A stretch of 64,000 bases of DNA, from assembly GCF_016093545.1 (NCBI RefSeq), contig NZ_JADKYX010000009.1, forward strand, positions 1 to 64,000, written 5' to 3'. Positions 26,472 through 35,746 of this stretch are shown here, piece by piece; the stretch's first letter is position 1; the number at the start of each line of letters is the position of its first letter. This stretch comes from Massilia rhizosphaerae. Lineage in GTDB: Bacteria > Pseudomonadota > Gammaproteobacteria > Burkholderiales > Burkholderiaceae_D. The notes beneath the pieces are model-generated. The model ran no database searches and was not told the DNA's origin. It saw only the letters and a list, made by a program, of their open reading frames with translations. The position numbers and the translations under genes are program-made.

Positions 26472-29400
26472 TCACGCCACCTTGGTCAGCACGGCCTTCG
26501 GCCCCTGCTCCATCTCGACGACCTGCGCGTCGGTCATCGGCCCGCTGCCGCTGTATTTGTCGAGATACAGGTAGATCACGGGCGTGATGTACAGCGTGAT
26601 CACTTGCGAGAAGATCAAGCCGCCGCACACGGCCAGGCCCAGCGGCTGGCGCAGCTCGGCGCCGGCGCCCAGGCCGAGGGCGATCGGCAGCGCGCCCATC
26701 AGCGCGGCCAGGGTCGTCATCACGATCGGGCGGAAGCGCAGGATGCACGCCGCGCGAATCGCCTGCTCCGGGCTCATTGCCTGGTTGCGCTGGGCGTCGA
26801 GGGCGAAGTCGATCATCATGATCGCGTTCTTCTTGACGATGCCGATCAACATCAGGATGCCGATGATCGCGATCATCGTCAGGTCCAGGTTGAACAGGCG
26901 CAAGGTCAGCAGCGCCCCCACGGCAGCGGACGGCAGGCCGGCCAGGATCGTGATCGGGTGAATGAAACTCTCGTACAACACCCCCAGCAGCACGTAGATC
27001 ACGCCGACGGCCGCGACGATGAGGATCAGCTGGCTCGACTGCGAATCCTTGAACACGGCCGCGTCGCCGCCGTACTTGGTGATGATGGACGCCGGCAGCT
27101 TCATGTCGCGGCCCATCTGCTCGATGGCGGCGGTGGCGTCGCCGAGCGGCGCATTGGGCGCCAGGTTGAACGACAGCGTGATCGCCTGCAGCTGGCCCTG
27201 GTGGTTGACGGCGATGGGGCCGACCGTGCGCCTGACGGTCGCCACGCTGGACAGTTGCACGAGCTGGCCCGTCTTGCTGCGCACCGACAGGCGCGCCAGC
27301 GCGTCCTCGAACTGGCGGTCTTCGTTCGCCGTTTCCAGGATCACGTAATAGCTGGCCGCGCTCGAGTAGATCGTCGACACCTGGCGCTCGCCGAACGCCG
27401 CGTACAGCGCCGTGCGGATATCGCCCAGTTGCACGCCCAGCAGATTCGCCTTGTCGCGGTCGATGTCGAGCTTGGCCTGCAGGCCCTTGTCCTGGGTGTC
27501 GCTGGTGACGTCGCGGAACATCGGATTGTTGCGCATGCGCTCCAGGTATTCGTTGGCCCACTGGCTGATGTCCGCGCCGGACACGCTCTGCAAGGTGTAC
27601 TGGTAGCGGCTCTTGCTCGGGCGGCCGCCCAGTTGCAGGTTTTGCACCGGCGCCATGTACACATTGACGCCGGGGATCTTGCTCGTCGCCTTGCGCAGGC
27701 GGTCGACCACCTGCGGCATCTTGACGCGCTCGCCGCGCGGCTTGAGCACGATGAACATGCGGCCGTTGTTGCCGCCGCCCGAGAACGACGTGACGTCCTG
27801 CACGGCCGGGTCGGCCTGGATCACGTCCGCCACCTTCGTCTGCAGCTTGACCATCGCGGACGACGAGATGTCCTCGGCGGCCTCCGTTGTCACGCGCAGC
27901 TGGCCGATGTCTTCCTCGGGGAAGAAACCTTTCGGGATGGTCGTGTACAGCACAACGGTCAGCGCGAACGTGCCGAACGCGACCATCAGCACGACGAAGC
28001 GGTGTTTCAGCGCCACGTCGAGCGTCTTCTCGTAGGCATCGCGCACGATCGTGAAGCCCCGTTCGAAGTGGCGGCCGATGAAGCTCTTCTCTTCCGCGTG
28101 GTCGTGGCCATGCGCCGGGAGCAGGCGCGACGCGAGCATCGGCACGAGCGTCAGCGACACGGCGGCCGACACGAGGATCGCCAGGCCGACGATGACCGCG
28201 AATTCGTGGAACAGCAGGCCGATCACGCCCGGCATGAAGAAGATCGGAATGAACACGGCGACGAGCGAAACGGAGATCGAGAGAATGGTAAATCCCATCT
28301 CGCGCGAGCCGTCGAGCGCGGCGCGCAGCGGCCGCTTGCCCATCTCGATGTGGCGCACGATGTTTTCCAGCACGACGATCGCGTCGTCGACGACGAGGCC
28401 GACGGCGAGCGTGATACCCAGCAGAGAAATATTGTCGATGCTGTAGCCGAGCCAGAACAGCAGGCTGAGGGCGCCCAGCAGCGAAATCGGCATCGTGATC
28501 GCGGGGATGAACGTGGCCGACGCGCGGTGCAGGAACAGGAAGATCACCAGCACGACGAGGCCCACCGTCAGCGCCAGCGTGACGTTGACGTCGTGGATCG
28601 CCTCGCGGATCGAGCGGGAGCGGTCGTTGACGAGGTTGATCTTGATGGACGCGGGCAGCTGCGACTGGAAGCGCGGCAGCAGCCGGCGCACGCCGTCGAC
28701 CACCTCGACCGTATTCGCGTCCGGCTGGCGCTGCACGAGCAGCACGATGGCGCGCTCGCCGTTGTAGGCGCCGAAGGCCCGGGTCGATTGATAGCTGTCC
28801 TCGACGTCGGCCACGTCCTTCAGGCGCACCGGCTGGCCGTCGCGGATGGCCACGATCAGGTTGGCGAAGTCGGCCGCCTTCATCATCTGCGGCGGGCCCT
28901 GGATGGTGAGTATCTGCTGCGGGCCGTCGAGGATGCCCAGCGCCGAGTTCGAGTTGGCCGAGCGCAGCGCCGTGGCCAGCTCGTCCATCGTGAGGTTGCG
29001 CGCGTTCATGAGGTCGGTCTTCGCGCGCACGCGCACGGCGAACCGCTTGCCGCCATGGACCAGCACCTGGGCCACGCCCGGCAACGTGGAAATCGCGGGG
29101 GACACGAGGTTTTCCGCGTAGTCGTTCAGGTCCGACAGGTTCATCGACGGCGACGTCATCGTCATGAACAGCACGGGCGCGTCGGCCGGGTTGACCTTGC
29201 GGTACGACGGCATCGTCGTCATTTCCTGCGGCAGCTGGCGCTGCGCGGCGAGCAGCGCGGCCTGGACGTCGACGGCGGCCGCGTTGACGTCGATCGACGG
29301 GTCGAATTCCAAGGTGAGCGACGTGTTGCCCTGCGTGCTCGTCGACGTGATCAGGCTGATGCCGGCGATGGTCGAGAACTGTTTTTCGAGCGGCAGCGCG

Positions 29401-29588
29401 ACGGACGACGCCATCGTTTCGGGACTCGCGCCGTCCAGGTTGGCGTTGACGTTGATGACGGGCGTGTTATAGCTGGGCAGCGCCGCCACGGGAATGTGCG
29501 AATACGCCAGGATGCCGACCAGGATCAGGCTGATCGACAGCAGCACCACCATCACGGGCCGGCGGATGCACAGTTCGGACAGGTTCAT
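26472..29588 (-). CDS. RND efflux transporter, inner-membrane subunit (MdtB/MdtC-like)
   Basis: 1038-residue HAE1-type RND pump. Helix 1 (about residues 11-30) is followed by a large periplasmic porter domain, a block of helices around residues 335-540 with the proton-relay motif VGLVVDDAIVVLENI, a second porter domain, and a final helix block ending near residue 1020. Sequence style (for example MNLSELCIRRPVMVVLL and YMAPVQNLQLGGRPSKSRYQY) matches the MdtB/MdtC/MuxB branch, which exports lipophilic and bile-type compounds. It starts five bases after the membrane fusion gene. Only one RND subunit is present, so a homotrimer is expected unless a partner is encoded elsewhere. No outer-membrane factor gene lies nearby. 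Confidence 0.94.
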   Translation of the reverse strand: MNLSELCIRRPVMVVLLSISLILVGILAYSHIPVAALPSYNTPVINVNANLDGASPETMASSVALPLEKQFSTIAGISLITSTSTQGNTSLTLEFDPSIDVNAAAVDVQAALLAAQRQLPQEMTTMPSYRKVNPADAPVLFMTMTSPSMNLSDLNDYAENLVSPAISTLPGVAQVLVHGGKRFAVRVRAKTDLMNARNLTMDELATALRSANSNSALGILDGPQQILTIQGPPQMMKAADFANLIVAIRDGQPVRLKDVADVEDSYQSTRAFGAYNGERAIVLLVQRQPDANTVEVVDGVRRLLPRFQSQLPASIKINLVNDRSRSIREAIHDVNVTLALTVGLVVLVIFLFLHRASATFIPAITMPISLLGALSLLFWLGYSIDNISLLGITLAVGLVVDDAIVVLENIVRHIEMGKRPLRAALDGSREMGFTILSISVSLVAVFIPIFFMPGVIGLLFHEFAVIVGLAILVSAAVSLTLVPMLASRLLPAHGHDHAEEKSFIGRHFERGFTIVRDAYEKTLDVALKHRFVVLMVAFGTFALTVVLYTTIPKGFFPEEDIGQLRVTTEAAEDISSSAMVKLQTKVADVIQADPAVQDVTSFSGGGNNGRMFIVLKPRGERVKMPQVVDRLRKATSKIPGVNVYMAPVQNLQLGGRPSKSRYQYTLQSVSGADISQWANEYLERMRNNPMFRDVTSDTQDKGLQAKLDIDRDKANLLGVQLGDIRTALYAAFGERQVSTIYSSAASYYVILETANEDRQFEDALARLSVRSKTGQLVQLSSVATVRRTVGPIAVNHQGQLQAITLSFNLAPNAPLGDATAAIEQMGRDMKLPASIITKYGGDAAVFKDSQSSQLILIVAAVGVIYVLLGVLYESFIHPITILAGLPSAAVGALLTLRLFNLDLTMIAIIGILMLIGIVKKNAIMMIDFALDAQRNQAMSPEQAIRAACILRFRPIVMTTLAALMGALPIALGLGAGAELRQPLGLAVCGGLIFSQVITLYITPVIYLYLDKYSGSGPMTDAQVVEMEQGPKAVLTKVA

Positions 29589-29593
29589 CGTGT

Positions 29594-30748
29594 TCAGCCC
29601 TTGCCGGCGACGGCCTTGGATCCGCCTTTGCTCATGTCCGACGCCAGGCGCACCTTGGCGCCCGGGCGCACGTTCTGCTTGCCGTCGGTGATGATCTGCT
29701 CGCTGCCGGCGAGGCCGCTGACGGCGGCGACCAGGCCGGCGCCGTACACGCGCTGCACGGGCACGAGGCGCGCGGACCGGTCTTTCTCGAGCACGTACAC
29801 GAACGTGCCCTGGGCATTGGTGATGATGGCGTTCTGCGGAATCACGACGGCATCCTTGAGCGTCTGCACGACGACCTTCGTGTTCACGTACTGGCCCGGC
29901 CACAAGGTCGTGGCGCGGTTGTCGAACTCGGCCTTCACCTTGATCGTGCCGGCCTGCGGGTCGACCGTGTTGTCGACGAAGCTCAGCAGGCCCGTCACGG
30001 GCGGCAGGTCGGCGCCCGGCAGCGCCTGGACCTCGACCTTGCCGCGCTTCTGGGCCGCCAGCAGCGCCGGCAGGCTGGATTCCGGCAAGGTGAACGCGAC
30101 GGTGATCGGGTCCAGCTGGGTGATCGTCGTGAGCGACGTGGCCGGCTGCACGAGGCTGCCCGGATACACGTTGATGCCGCCCACGCGGCCGGACATCGGC
30201 GCGCGGATCGCCGTGTAGCTCGTCGCGACGCTGCTCGCGCGCGCGGCCGCGGCGTCGGCCTGCAAGGCGGCGCGGGCCTGGTCGACCTGGGCGCGCAGCG
30301 TGTCGACGGCGCTCTGGGCGATGAATTTCTGGGCGAACAGGTCCTGGCTGCGCTTGAACTGGCGCTCGAGGTCGGCCAGCGACGCACGGTCGCGCGCGAC
30401 CTGGGCCTGGGCCTTGTCGAGGTTGGCGCGGTCCGCGCGGTCGTCCAGCGAGAACATCAGTTCGCCCTGTTTGACGAACTGGCCTTCCTTGATGTGGACT
30501 TGCCGGATGGTCGCCGTCGTCTGCGGGTGCAGGTCGACGGCGCGGATCGGCGTGACGGTGCCGTTGGCCTGCTGGACGATGGCCACGTCCTGGCGTTGCG
30601 GCGCGACGACGTTGACGACGGCCGGCGGCTGCGCCTTGCCCTTGCCGCCCGCGTGCGGATCCGCCCGGTGATCGAGGACCCACGTACCGGCACCGACGGC
30701 GACGGCGACGGCGACGCCGGCGATGATCCCGATATTTTTGCTTTTCAT
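29594..30748 (-). CDS. RND periplasmic membrane fusion protein (MdtA-like)
   Basis: 384-residue adaptor. An N-terminal signal anchor (residues 5-25) is followed by a lipoyl/barrel-sandwich half, an alpha-hairpin (about 95-170, rich in DKAQAQVARDRASL heptads), the second barrel-sandwich half with IRAPMSGRVGGINVYPG, and a beta-barrel domain with QNAIITNAQGTFVYVLEKD. This is the HlyD/MdtA pattern. It links the RND pump to a TolC-type channel. AGGGAG precedes the start at proper spacing. Confidence 0.94.
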   Translation of the reverse strand: MKSKNIGIIAGVAVAVAVGAGTWVLDHRADPHAGGKGKAQPPAVVNVVAPQRQDVAIVQQANGTVTPIRAVDLHPQTTATIRQVHIKEGQFVKQGELMFSLDDRADRANLDKAQAQVARDRASLADLERQFKRSQDLFAQKFIAQSAVDTLRAQVDQARAALQADAAAARASSVATSYTAIRAPMSGRVGGINVYPGSLVQPATSLTTITQLDPITVAFTLPESSLPALLAAQKRGKVEVQALPGADLPPVTGLLSFVDNTVDPQAGTIKVKAEFDNRATTLWPGQYVNTKVVVQTLKDAVVIPQNAIITNAQGTFVYVLEKDRSARLVPVQRVYGAGLVAAVSGLAGSEQIITDGKQNVRPGAKVRLASDMSKGGSKAVAGKG

Positions 30749-30853
30749 TCCACTCCCTGTGCCGCGCGCGCGGCCGATCTCTTTATTGATTTATGCGATG
30801 AGGACGACGCCCGCCGCAAGGACCACGTCGTCGCCGGCGATTGTCCCATACGG

Positions 30854-30860
30854 TTGTATC
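30854..30860. promoter_or_regulatory. TTGTATC half-site upstream of efflux operon
   Basis: TTGTATC occurs in the 145-bp gap between the sensor kinase and membrane fusion genes, with a facing ATAC arm four bases away (ATAC-GGTT-GTAT). The same heptamer occurs in the response-regulator/Spy promoter region at 33028-33034 and inverted at 33068-33074. It is a candidate binding half-site for the adjacent OmpR-type regulator. Confidence 0.35.
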
Positions 30861-30893
30861 AGCAATGTTTCCGCCGATGCGACGGCGCGCGGA

Positions 30894-32261
30894 CTACTTG
30901 CCCGGGTAGTATTCCGGCAACATCAGCGTCGCTTCGAGCCCGCCCTCGGGATGGTTGGCGAGGCGGATGCTGCCGCCGTGCTGCTCGGCGATGTTGCGGG
31001 CGATGGTCAGGCCCAGCCCGGTCCCGCCCGATTCGCGCGAGCGCGACGACTCGACCCGGTAGAACGGATCGAACACGCGCGCCAGCTCGACGCCGGGGAT
31101 GCCGGGACCGGTGTCGCGGATCCGGATGCGCGCCGCGCCGTTGATGCGGTCGACGTGGACCTTGGCCGCGTGGCCGTACTTGACGGCGTTGTCGATCAGG
31201 TTCACGAGGCAGCGGCGCAGGTCGCTCGGCCGGCCCAGCAGCGCCATGCCGGCGTGGCCGGACAAGGTCACGCGCTGGCGGCTCTCGGCCGCGTCGGCGA
31301 CGACGGAATCCAGCAGCGAGTCGAGGTCCAGCATCTGCATGGCTTCGTTCGTGTCCATGCTGCGCGCGAGGTCGAGGCCTTCGCGCACCATCGCCTGCAT
31401 CGCCGACAGGTCGCCGATCAGGCGCTCCTGCAGTTCCGGCTCGTCGACCTTTTCCAGGCGCAGGCGCATGCGCGTGAGCGGCGTCTGCAGGTCGTGCGTG
31501 ATGGCGGCCAGCATCTGCGTGCGCTGGAAGATGTACTGGCGGATGCGCGCCTGCATCGCGTTGAACGCGGCGCTGGCCTGGCGGATCTCGTCGGCGCCCG
31601 TGAGGTCGAGCGGCGGGTGATTGATGTCGTTGCCGAGATCCTTGGCGGCCTGCGCCAGCTGCTTCAGCGGCCGCGTCGTCATGCGCGCCACGAGGTAGGC
31701 GAGGAAGGCGACGCTGACGAGGAAGATCGCGATCGTCCACGTGTAGTCGGTGCGCTGGGGCGACAGGGCCGAGCGCGGCGGCAGCACCGACAGCACGAGC
31801 TCGTCGCCGTCGCGCAGGCGCACGCTCAGGCTCTCGCACGTGCCGCGCCACTTCATGCGCAGCAGGCCGAACACGACGGGCTGGTCGCGCGCCGTCGCGC
31901 ACGCGGCCGGGCGCGCGGCCAGCGAGCGCATGACATACCCCTTGCCCATGCGCGCGGCCAGGGCCTGGGTGAATTCGGAATTGGCGGATGCCAGCGCGGC
32001 CGGCACGGTGTCGACGTCGACCAGCTGCATGCCGGGACGGTTGGCGACGTCGAGGTAGGCCTTGCGCGCGGACTCGGGGACGATCTCGGTGGCCATGATC
32101 AGCTGCTCGGCGCGATCGAGCATGTGCAGGTCGCGGAACTCGTCGATGACGCGCTGGCGCTCGGCGTCGGCCAGGATCTGGGTCAGCGCGGCCGTCAGCA
32201 GGATACCCAGCAGCAGGGTGGCGAACACGCGGCCCGTCATCGAGCCGAGGAACGCTCTCAC
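30894..32261 (-). CDS. Two-component sensor histidine kinase
   Basis: 455-residue membrane kinase. Helix 1 lies near residues 12-30 and a periplasmic sensor of about 140 residues with a cysteine pair follows. Helix 2 is around residue 178-195, then HAMP and the dimerisation box with the phospho-histidine in AAITHDLQTPLTRM (about residue 250). The ATPase domain has NLIDNAVKYG, DTGPGIPG and GGTGLGLTIA. The GTG start overlaps the regulator stop (GTGA), which is why it is preferred to ATG at 32240. It is the partner of the upstream OmpR-type regulator and precedes the RND pump genes. Envelope or toxic-compound stress is a likely signal. Confidence 0.92.
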   Translation of the reverse strand: MRAFLGSMTGRVFATLLLGILLTAALTQILADAERQRVIDEFRDLHMLDRAEQLIMATEIVPESARKAYLDVANRPGMQLVDVDTVPAALASANSEFTQALAARMGKGYVMRSLAARPAACATARDQPVVFGLLRMKWRGTCESLSVRLRDGDELVLSVLPPRSALSPQRTDYTWTIAIFLVSVAFLAYLVARMTTRPLKQLAQAAKDLGNDINHPPLDLTGADEIRQASAAFNAMQARIRQYIFQRTQMLAAITHDLQTPLTRMRLRLEKVDEPELQERLIGDLSAMQAMVREGLDLARSMDTNEAMQMLDLDSLLDSVVADAAESRQRVTLSGHAGMALLGRPSDLRRCLVNLIDNAVKYGHAAKVHVDRINGAARIRIRDTGPGIPGVELARVFDPFYRVESSRSRESGGTGLGLTIARNIAEQHGGSIRLANHPEGGLEATLMLPEYYPGK

Positions 32262-32986
32262 GCGCTCGGCTCCACCGTGACTTGGCCGGCCAGGACGTAA
32301 CCGCCGTTGCGGACGGTCTTGATAATCTGGGGCATGCGCGCGTCCTCGCCCAGTTTCTGGCGCAGGCGGCTGATCTGGATGTCGATCGAGCGGTCGAACG
32401 GATCGGCGTCGCGGCCCTGCGTGAGGTTCAGCAGCTGGTCGCGGTTCAGCACGCGGTTCGGGTGTTCCAGGAACACGCGCAGCAGGCGGAATTCCGCGCC
32501 CGACAGCATGATGACCACGCCCTGCGGATTGACGAGGTGGCGCGCGGTGAGGTCGAGCGTCCAGCCCGAGAATTTCATCTGCTGCACGTTCTCGGCCTGC
32601 GAATTCGGCGGCATCGCATGGCTGCGCCGCAGCACGCTGCGGATGCGCGCCAGCAGTTCGCGCGGCTCGAACGGTTTCGGCAGGTAGTCGTCGGCGCCCA
32701 TCTCGAGGCCGAGGATGCGGTCCAGCGGCTCGCTGCGGGCCGTCAGCATGATGACGGGCATGGTCGAATGCGCGCGCAGCTTGCGGCACAGCGTGAGGCC
32801 GTCGTCGCCCGGCAGGTTCAGGTCGAGCACGATCAGGTCGGGACGCGACTCGTCCAGGATTTTCCACATGGCGGGGCCGTCGGCCGCGGCGAGCGCGCGG
32901 TAGCCGTTCGCTTCCAGGTAGTCCGCCAGCAGCGAGCGGATATCGCGGTCGTCGTCGACGATCAGGATGGTAGATGACGTGTCCAT
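32258..32986 (-). CDS. OmpR-family response regulator
   Basis: 242-residue regulator. The receiver domain carries the acidic pocket DDD (residues 11-13), the phospho-acceptor Asp55 in LIVLDLNLPG, and the conserved lysine in DDYLPKPFEP. The C-terminal winged helix (about residues 145-235) has the recognition segment DRSIDIQISRLRQKLG and ends with IKTVRNGGYVLAG. It overlaps the sensor kinase gene. The divergent promoter region upstream carries TTGTAT repeats with a 10-bp period, the geometry that OmpR-type dimers bind, so autoregulation is plausible. Confidence 0.95.
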   Translation of the reverse strand: MDTSSTILIVDDDRDIRSLLADYLEANGYRALAAADGPAMWKILDESRPDLIVLDLNLPGDDGLTLCRKLRAHSTMPVIMLTARSEPLDRILGLEMGADDYLPKPFEPRELLARIRSVLRRSHAMPPNSQAENVQQMKFSGWTLDLTARHLVNPQGVVIMLSGAEFRLLRVFLEHPNRVLNRDQLLNLTQGRDADPFDRSIDIQISRLRQKLGEDARMPQIIKTVRNGGYVLAGQVTVEPSA

Positions 32987-32992
32987 AACGTC

Positions 32993-33076
32993 ATTATCGC
33001 GACTTGGCGCGCCCCTGAACAGTCACTTTGTATCGGCTTGTATATGGATCTTCAGGGGAAACAAATTGATACAAAG
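32993..33076. promoter_or_regulatory. Divergent control region with phased TTGTAT repeats
   Basis: Between the response regulator and the Spy-like gene. A GATAAT -10-like box for the regulator lies at 32993-32998 on the minus strand. TTGTAT occurs at 33028-33033 and 33038-33043, exactly 10 bp apart, and again inverted at 33069-33074. These make a 9-bp inverted repeat, CTTTGTATC / GATACAAAG (33026-33034/33068-33076). A second, interleaved inverted repeat, CCCCTGAA / TTCAGGGG, lies at 33012-33019/33051-33058. Phased direct repeats suit an OmpR-family dimer. Confidence 0.5.
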
Positions 33077-33213
33077 AACGAGGCAGCGGAAACGCTGCGC
33101 TTACATCTGCGGCCCATGATGGACAACGTGCGAAGACGACGCGATGCACGCAGATCGGAGCACGATGACAACGTGTGGCCGTTTGCCACGTTTAACCCTG
33201 ACTAGGATACGAG

Positions 33214-33687
33214 ATGAAAACCTATCGCAAACACCTCCTTGCCGCCCTGTCCGCGCTGACGCTGGGCGCCGCCGCGCTCGGTGCCCAGGCACAAACGACG
33301 GCGCCAGCCGCGCCGGCCGCACACCACGGCATGCGGCACCAGAAACCGACGCCGGAACAGCGCGCGCAATTCCGCGCCCAGCGCATCGCCAAGCTGCACG
33401 ACGCGCTCAAGATCACGCCGGCCCAGGAAAACGCCTGGAACGCGTTCGTCGCGTCGATGCAGCCGCGCACGCACGAACCGCACGACCGCGCCGCCTGGGC
33501 CAACCTGACGGCGCCGGAACGCATGGCGAAGATGGTCGAGCACCAAAAGCAGCGCACGGCCGCCCTCGAGCAGCGCCAGGCCGCGCTCGACACGTTTTAT
33601 TCCGTGCTGAATGCGGACCAGAAGAAGACGTTCGACGACAAAGCTGCACGTCTGCAGGGACGCTTCGGTCACGGCCACCGCAGTTAA
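33214..33687 (+). CDS. Spy/CpxP-like periplasmic LTXXQ protein
   Basis: 157-residue exported protein. The signal peptide (residues 1-27) ends in ALGAQA. The mature part is helical, basic and rich in Gln/Arg/His, with LTXXQ-like turns at KITPAQENAWNAF and LNADQKKTFDDKAARL. Spy and CpxP family members are small periplasmic chaperones or stress-signal modulators. It is divergent from an OmpR-type regulator with a shared control region, as cpxP is from cpxRA, so feedback on the sensor kinase is a reasonable hypothesis. It ends two bases before a palindromic repeat and converges on dsbD. Confidence 0.85.
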   Translation: MKTYRKHLLAALSALTLGAAALGAQAQTTAPAAPAAHHGMRHQKPTPEQRAQFRAQRIAKLHDALKITPAQENAWNAFVASMQPRTHEPHDRAAWANLTAPERMAKMVEHQKQRTAALEQRQAALDTFYSVLNADQKKTFDDKAARLQGRFGHGHRS

Positions 33688-33688
33688 C

Positions 33689-33765
33689 GTAGGGTGGGCA
33701 CCCCCGTGCCCACCATGATGTCGACGTAACGCATGTATTTGGTGGGCACGGAGTGCCCACCCTAC
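33689..33765. repeat. Double-hairpin GTGGGCAC repeat, copy 2
   Basis: The outer ends are a perfect 13-bp inverted repeat (GTAGGGTGGGCAC at 33689-33701, GTGCCCACCCTAC at 33753-33765), with internal GTGCCCACC and GGTGGGCAC arms that let each end fold as its own hairpin. The spacer shares AACGCAT-N3-TTTGGTGGGC with the copy at 115-187. It fills the whole gap between two convergent genes and the terminal TAG serves as the dsbD stop codon. It probably also works as a bidirectional terminator. Confidence 0.8.
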
Positions 33766-35639
33766 ATGAGCTTGCCTAACGACCCGAGGAATTTCTGGGC
33801 GTCCTGGTAGCCGATCACGCGACTGTCCGGAATCTCCTTCCCCTGCCGGTCGAACATGATGATGCCGGGCGGCCCGAACAGGCCGAAGCGCTTGAGCATC
33901 GCCCGGTCATCCGCATCGTTGGCCGTCACGTCGACCTGCAACAGCACCGTGTTCGCCAGCCGCGCCTTGACGGCCGGATCGACGAACGTCAGCTTTTCCA
34001 TCTCCTTGCACGACACGCACCAGTCGGCATAAAAATCCAGCATCGCCGTGCGGCCGCCGGTGGCGGCCAGCGCCGCGTCGAGCTGGTCCACGGTCTTGAT
34101 GCGCGTGAACGCGAGCGGCCGCGCCGGCGCGCCGCCCGTGAAGCGGGCCAGCGGCGCGAGCGGATCGCGCGCGCCGGCGGCCGCGCCGACCAGCTGGATC
34201 GCGCCGAGCACGACGCACGCGGCGCCGACGGCTGGGCCGGCCCAATGACCGCCGCGCAGTCCACGCAGCAGATAACAACCATAGCCGAGCAGCAGCGCGG
34301 CCCACAACAGCATCTGCGCGAGGCCAGGCAGAACTGGCGCGGCCATCCACAGCGCCATCGCCAGCATCAGCACGCCGAAGAAGCGTTTCACGGACTCCAT
34401 CCACATGCCGGCGCGCGGCAGCAGCGAGCCGGCGGAGACGCCCACGAGCAGCAGCGGAATGCTCATGCCGATCGCCATCGCGAACAGGGCGGCGCCGCCG
34501 ACGACGACGTCGCGCGTGTGGCTGATGTACACGAGCGCCCCGGCCAGCGGCGCGGCCACGCACGGGCCGACGATCAATGCGGAGATGGCGCCCATCACGA
34601 ACACGCCGGCCAGCTTGCCGGACGCCTGGCGCCCGGAGGCGCGGGCCAGGCGGGTCTGCAGCGCGGCCGGCACCTGCAGCTGGAACACGCCGAACATCGA
34701 CAACGACATCAGGGCGATCAACAGCGCGAAGGTGGAGAGGATCCACGGATTCTGCAGCGCCGCCGCCAGGCCCTCGCCGACGAGGCCGGCGGTCACGCCC
34801 AGCGCCGTGTAGACGATCGCCATCCCGAGCGAATACGCAAGCGACAGCACGAAGCCGCGTGTGCGGTGCACCTGCTTGCCCTCGCCGACGATGATCGACG
34901 ACAGGATCGGCACCATCGGCAGCACGCACGGCGTGAACGCGAGGCCGAGGCCCAGCAGGATGAAGGCGGGAATGATGGCCAGCAGCCGCCCGCCCTGCAG
35001 CAGCGAAGCGATGCCGGACAGGTCGGACGGGGGCGCGGCCGGCTTGGCGGCGACGGGCGCGGGTGCGGGTGCGGCTAGTGCGGCCGGCGCAGGCGTGTCG
35101 GCTTGCGGCGCCGGCTGGGCGGCCTGGCCGGGGAAGGCGAAGCCGCCCTGGCCGGCCGGCTGCGACTGGCCCGGCGCCACGCTCATCTGCGGCGCACCGC
35201 CGCCCGCGGGCACGAGCCGGATCGATGCGTCCTGCGGCGGATAGCACAGGCCCTTGTCCGCGCAGCCCTGGCCGGTGGCGTTCAGGGTGAACGGTCCGGT
35301 CGCCTCGACCGGGATGCGGATCTCGACGCCGTCATGGTAGGTCTCGACGTTCTTCTGGAACGTGTCGTCGAAATGGATCTTGCCGGGCGGGATGACGGGC
35401 GCGCCCAGCTTGGCACCATTGGCGCTGAAGTGGAAGCGCTCGCGATACATGTAGTAGCCGGCGGCGATCGCATAGTTCACGACGATCGTGTGCTCGTCCG
35501 CCATATGCGCGGAGAACTTGAACGCCTGATCGGGCGGCAGGAAGCCTTCGTCCGCATGGGCGACGGGATTGAGGCCGAGGCAGGCCAGCAGCAGCGCGGC
35601 CAGCAGGCGCAGCATCGACGGGAGGGAGAGTCGGGACAT
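33762..35639 (-). CDS. dsbD: Thiol:disulfide interchange protein DsbD
   Basis: 625 residues, normal DsbD length. A signal peptide (1-29) is followed by the periplasmic alpha domain with its cysteine pair in GQGCADKGLCYPP (about residues 125-132), an Ala/Pro linker, and an eight-helix membrane domain with cysteines in FTPCVLPMVP and VGPCVAAPLAG. The C-terminal thioredoxin-like domain has WCVSCKEMEK (about residue 540). It carries electrons from cytoplasmic thioredoxin to the periplasm for DsbC/cytochrome maturation. The stop codon TAG is formed by the end of the palindromic repeat downstream, so the natural C-terminus may have been altered by a residue or two. It follows rplQ after the strong operon terminator, hence it is independently transcribed. 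Confidence 0.96.
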   Translation of the reverse strand: MSRLSLPSMLRLLAALLLACLGLNPVAHADEGFLPPDQAFKFSAHMADEHTIVVNYAIAAGYYMYRERFHFSANGAKLGAPVIPPGKIHFDDTFQKNVETYHDGVEIRIPVEATGPFTLNATGQGCADKGLCYPPQDASIRLVPAGGGAPQMSVAPGQSQPAGQGGFAFPGQAAQPAPQADTPAPAALAAPAPAPVAAKPAAPPSDLSGIASLLQGGRLLAIIPAFILLGLGLAFTPCVLPMVPILSSIIVGEGKQVHRTRGFVLSLAYSLGMAIVYTALGVTAGLVGEGLAAALQNPWILSTFALLIALMSLSMFGVFQLQVPAALQTRLARASGRQASGKLAGVFVMGAISALIVGPCVAAPLAGALVYISHTRDVVVGGAALFAMAIGMSIPLLLVGVSAGSLLPRAGMWMESVKRFFGVLMLAMALWMAAPVLPGLAQMLLWAALLLGYGCYLLRGLRGGHWAGPAVGAACVVLGAIQLVGAAAGARDPLAPLARFTGGAPARPLAFTRIKTVDQLDAALAATGGRTAMLDFYADWCVSCKEMEKLTFVDPAVKARLANTVLLQVDVTANDADDRAMLKRFGLFGPPGIIMFDRQGKEIPDSRVIGYQDAQKFLGSLGKLM

Positions 35640-35702
35640 GATCGGAATATTGGTTCAACGCATCAGCATGGTACACCGGGTCCGCGCAGGCTGCAGGCGA
35701 AA

Positions 35703-35728
35703 AAAAACCAGGCCGAAGCCTGGTTTTT
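35703..35728 (-). terminator. Intrinsic terminator of the rpoA-rplQ transcript
   Basis: Perfect 11-bp stem (AAAAACCAGGC / GCCTGGTTTTT) with loop CGAA (reads UUCG on the minus strand), followed on the minus strand by a long U-run from the A-tract at 35700-35707. It lies 18 bases past the rplQ stop and separates the ribosomal cluster from dsbD. Confidence 0.9.
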
Positions 35729-35746
35729 CATGATACCGGAGTCCGA

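Noticed and set aside
26458..26490. Duplicated CACGCCACCTTGGT at the end of the RND gene
   Set aside because: A short direct repeat spanning the stop codon. It is most simply replication slippage, with no other support for a functional element.
26604..30218. 1204-codon plus-strand open frame opposite the RND genes
   Set aside because: The opposite strand encodes unmistakable RND and membrane fusion proteins. The antisense translation is His/Arg/Asp-rich with no recognisable motifs.
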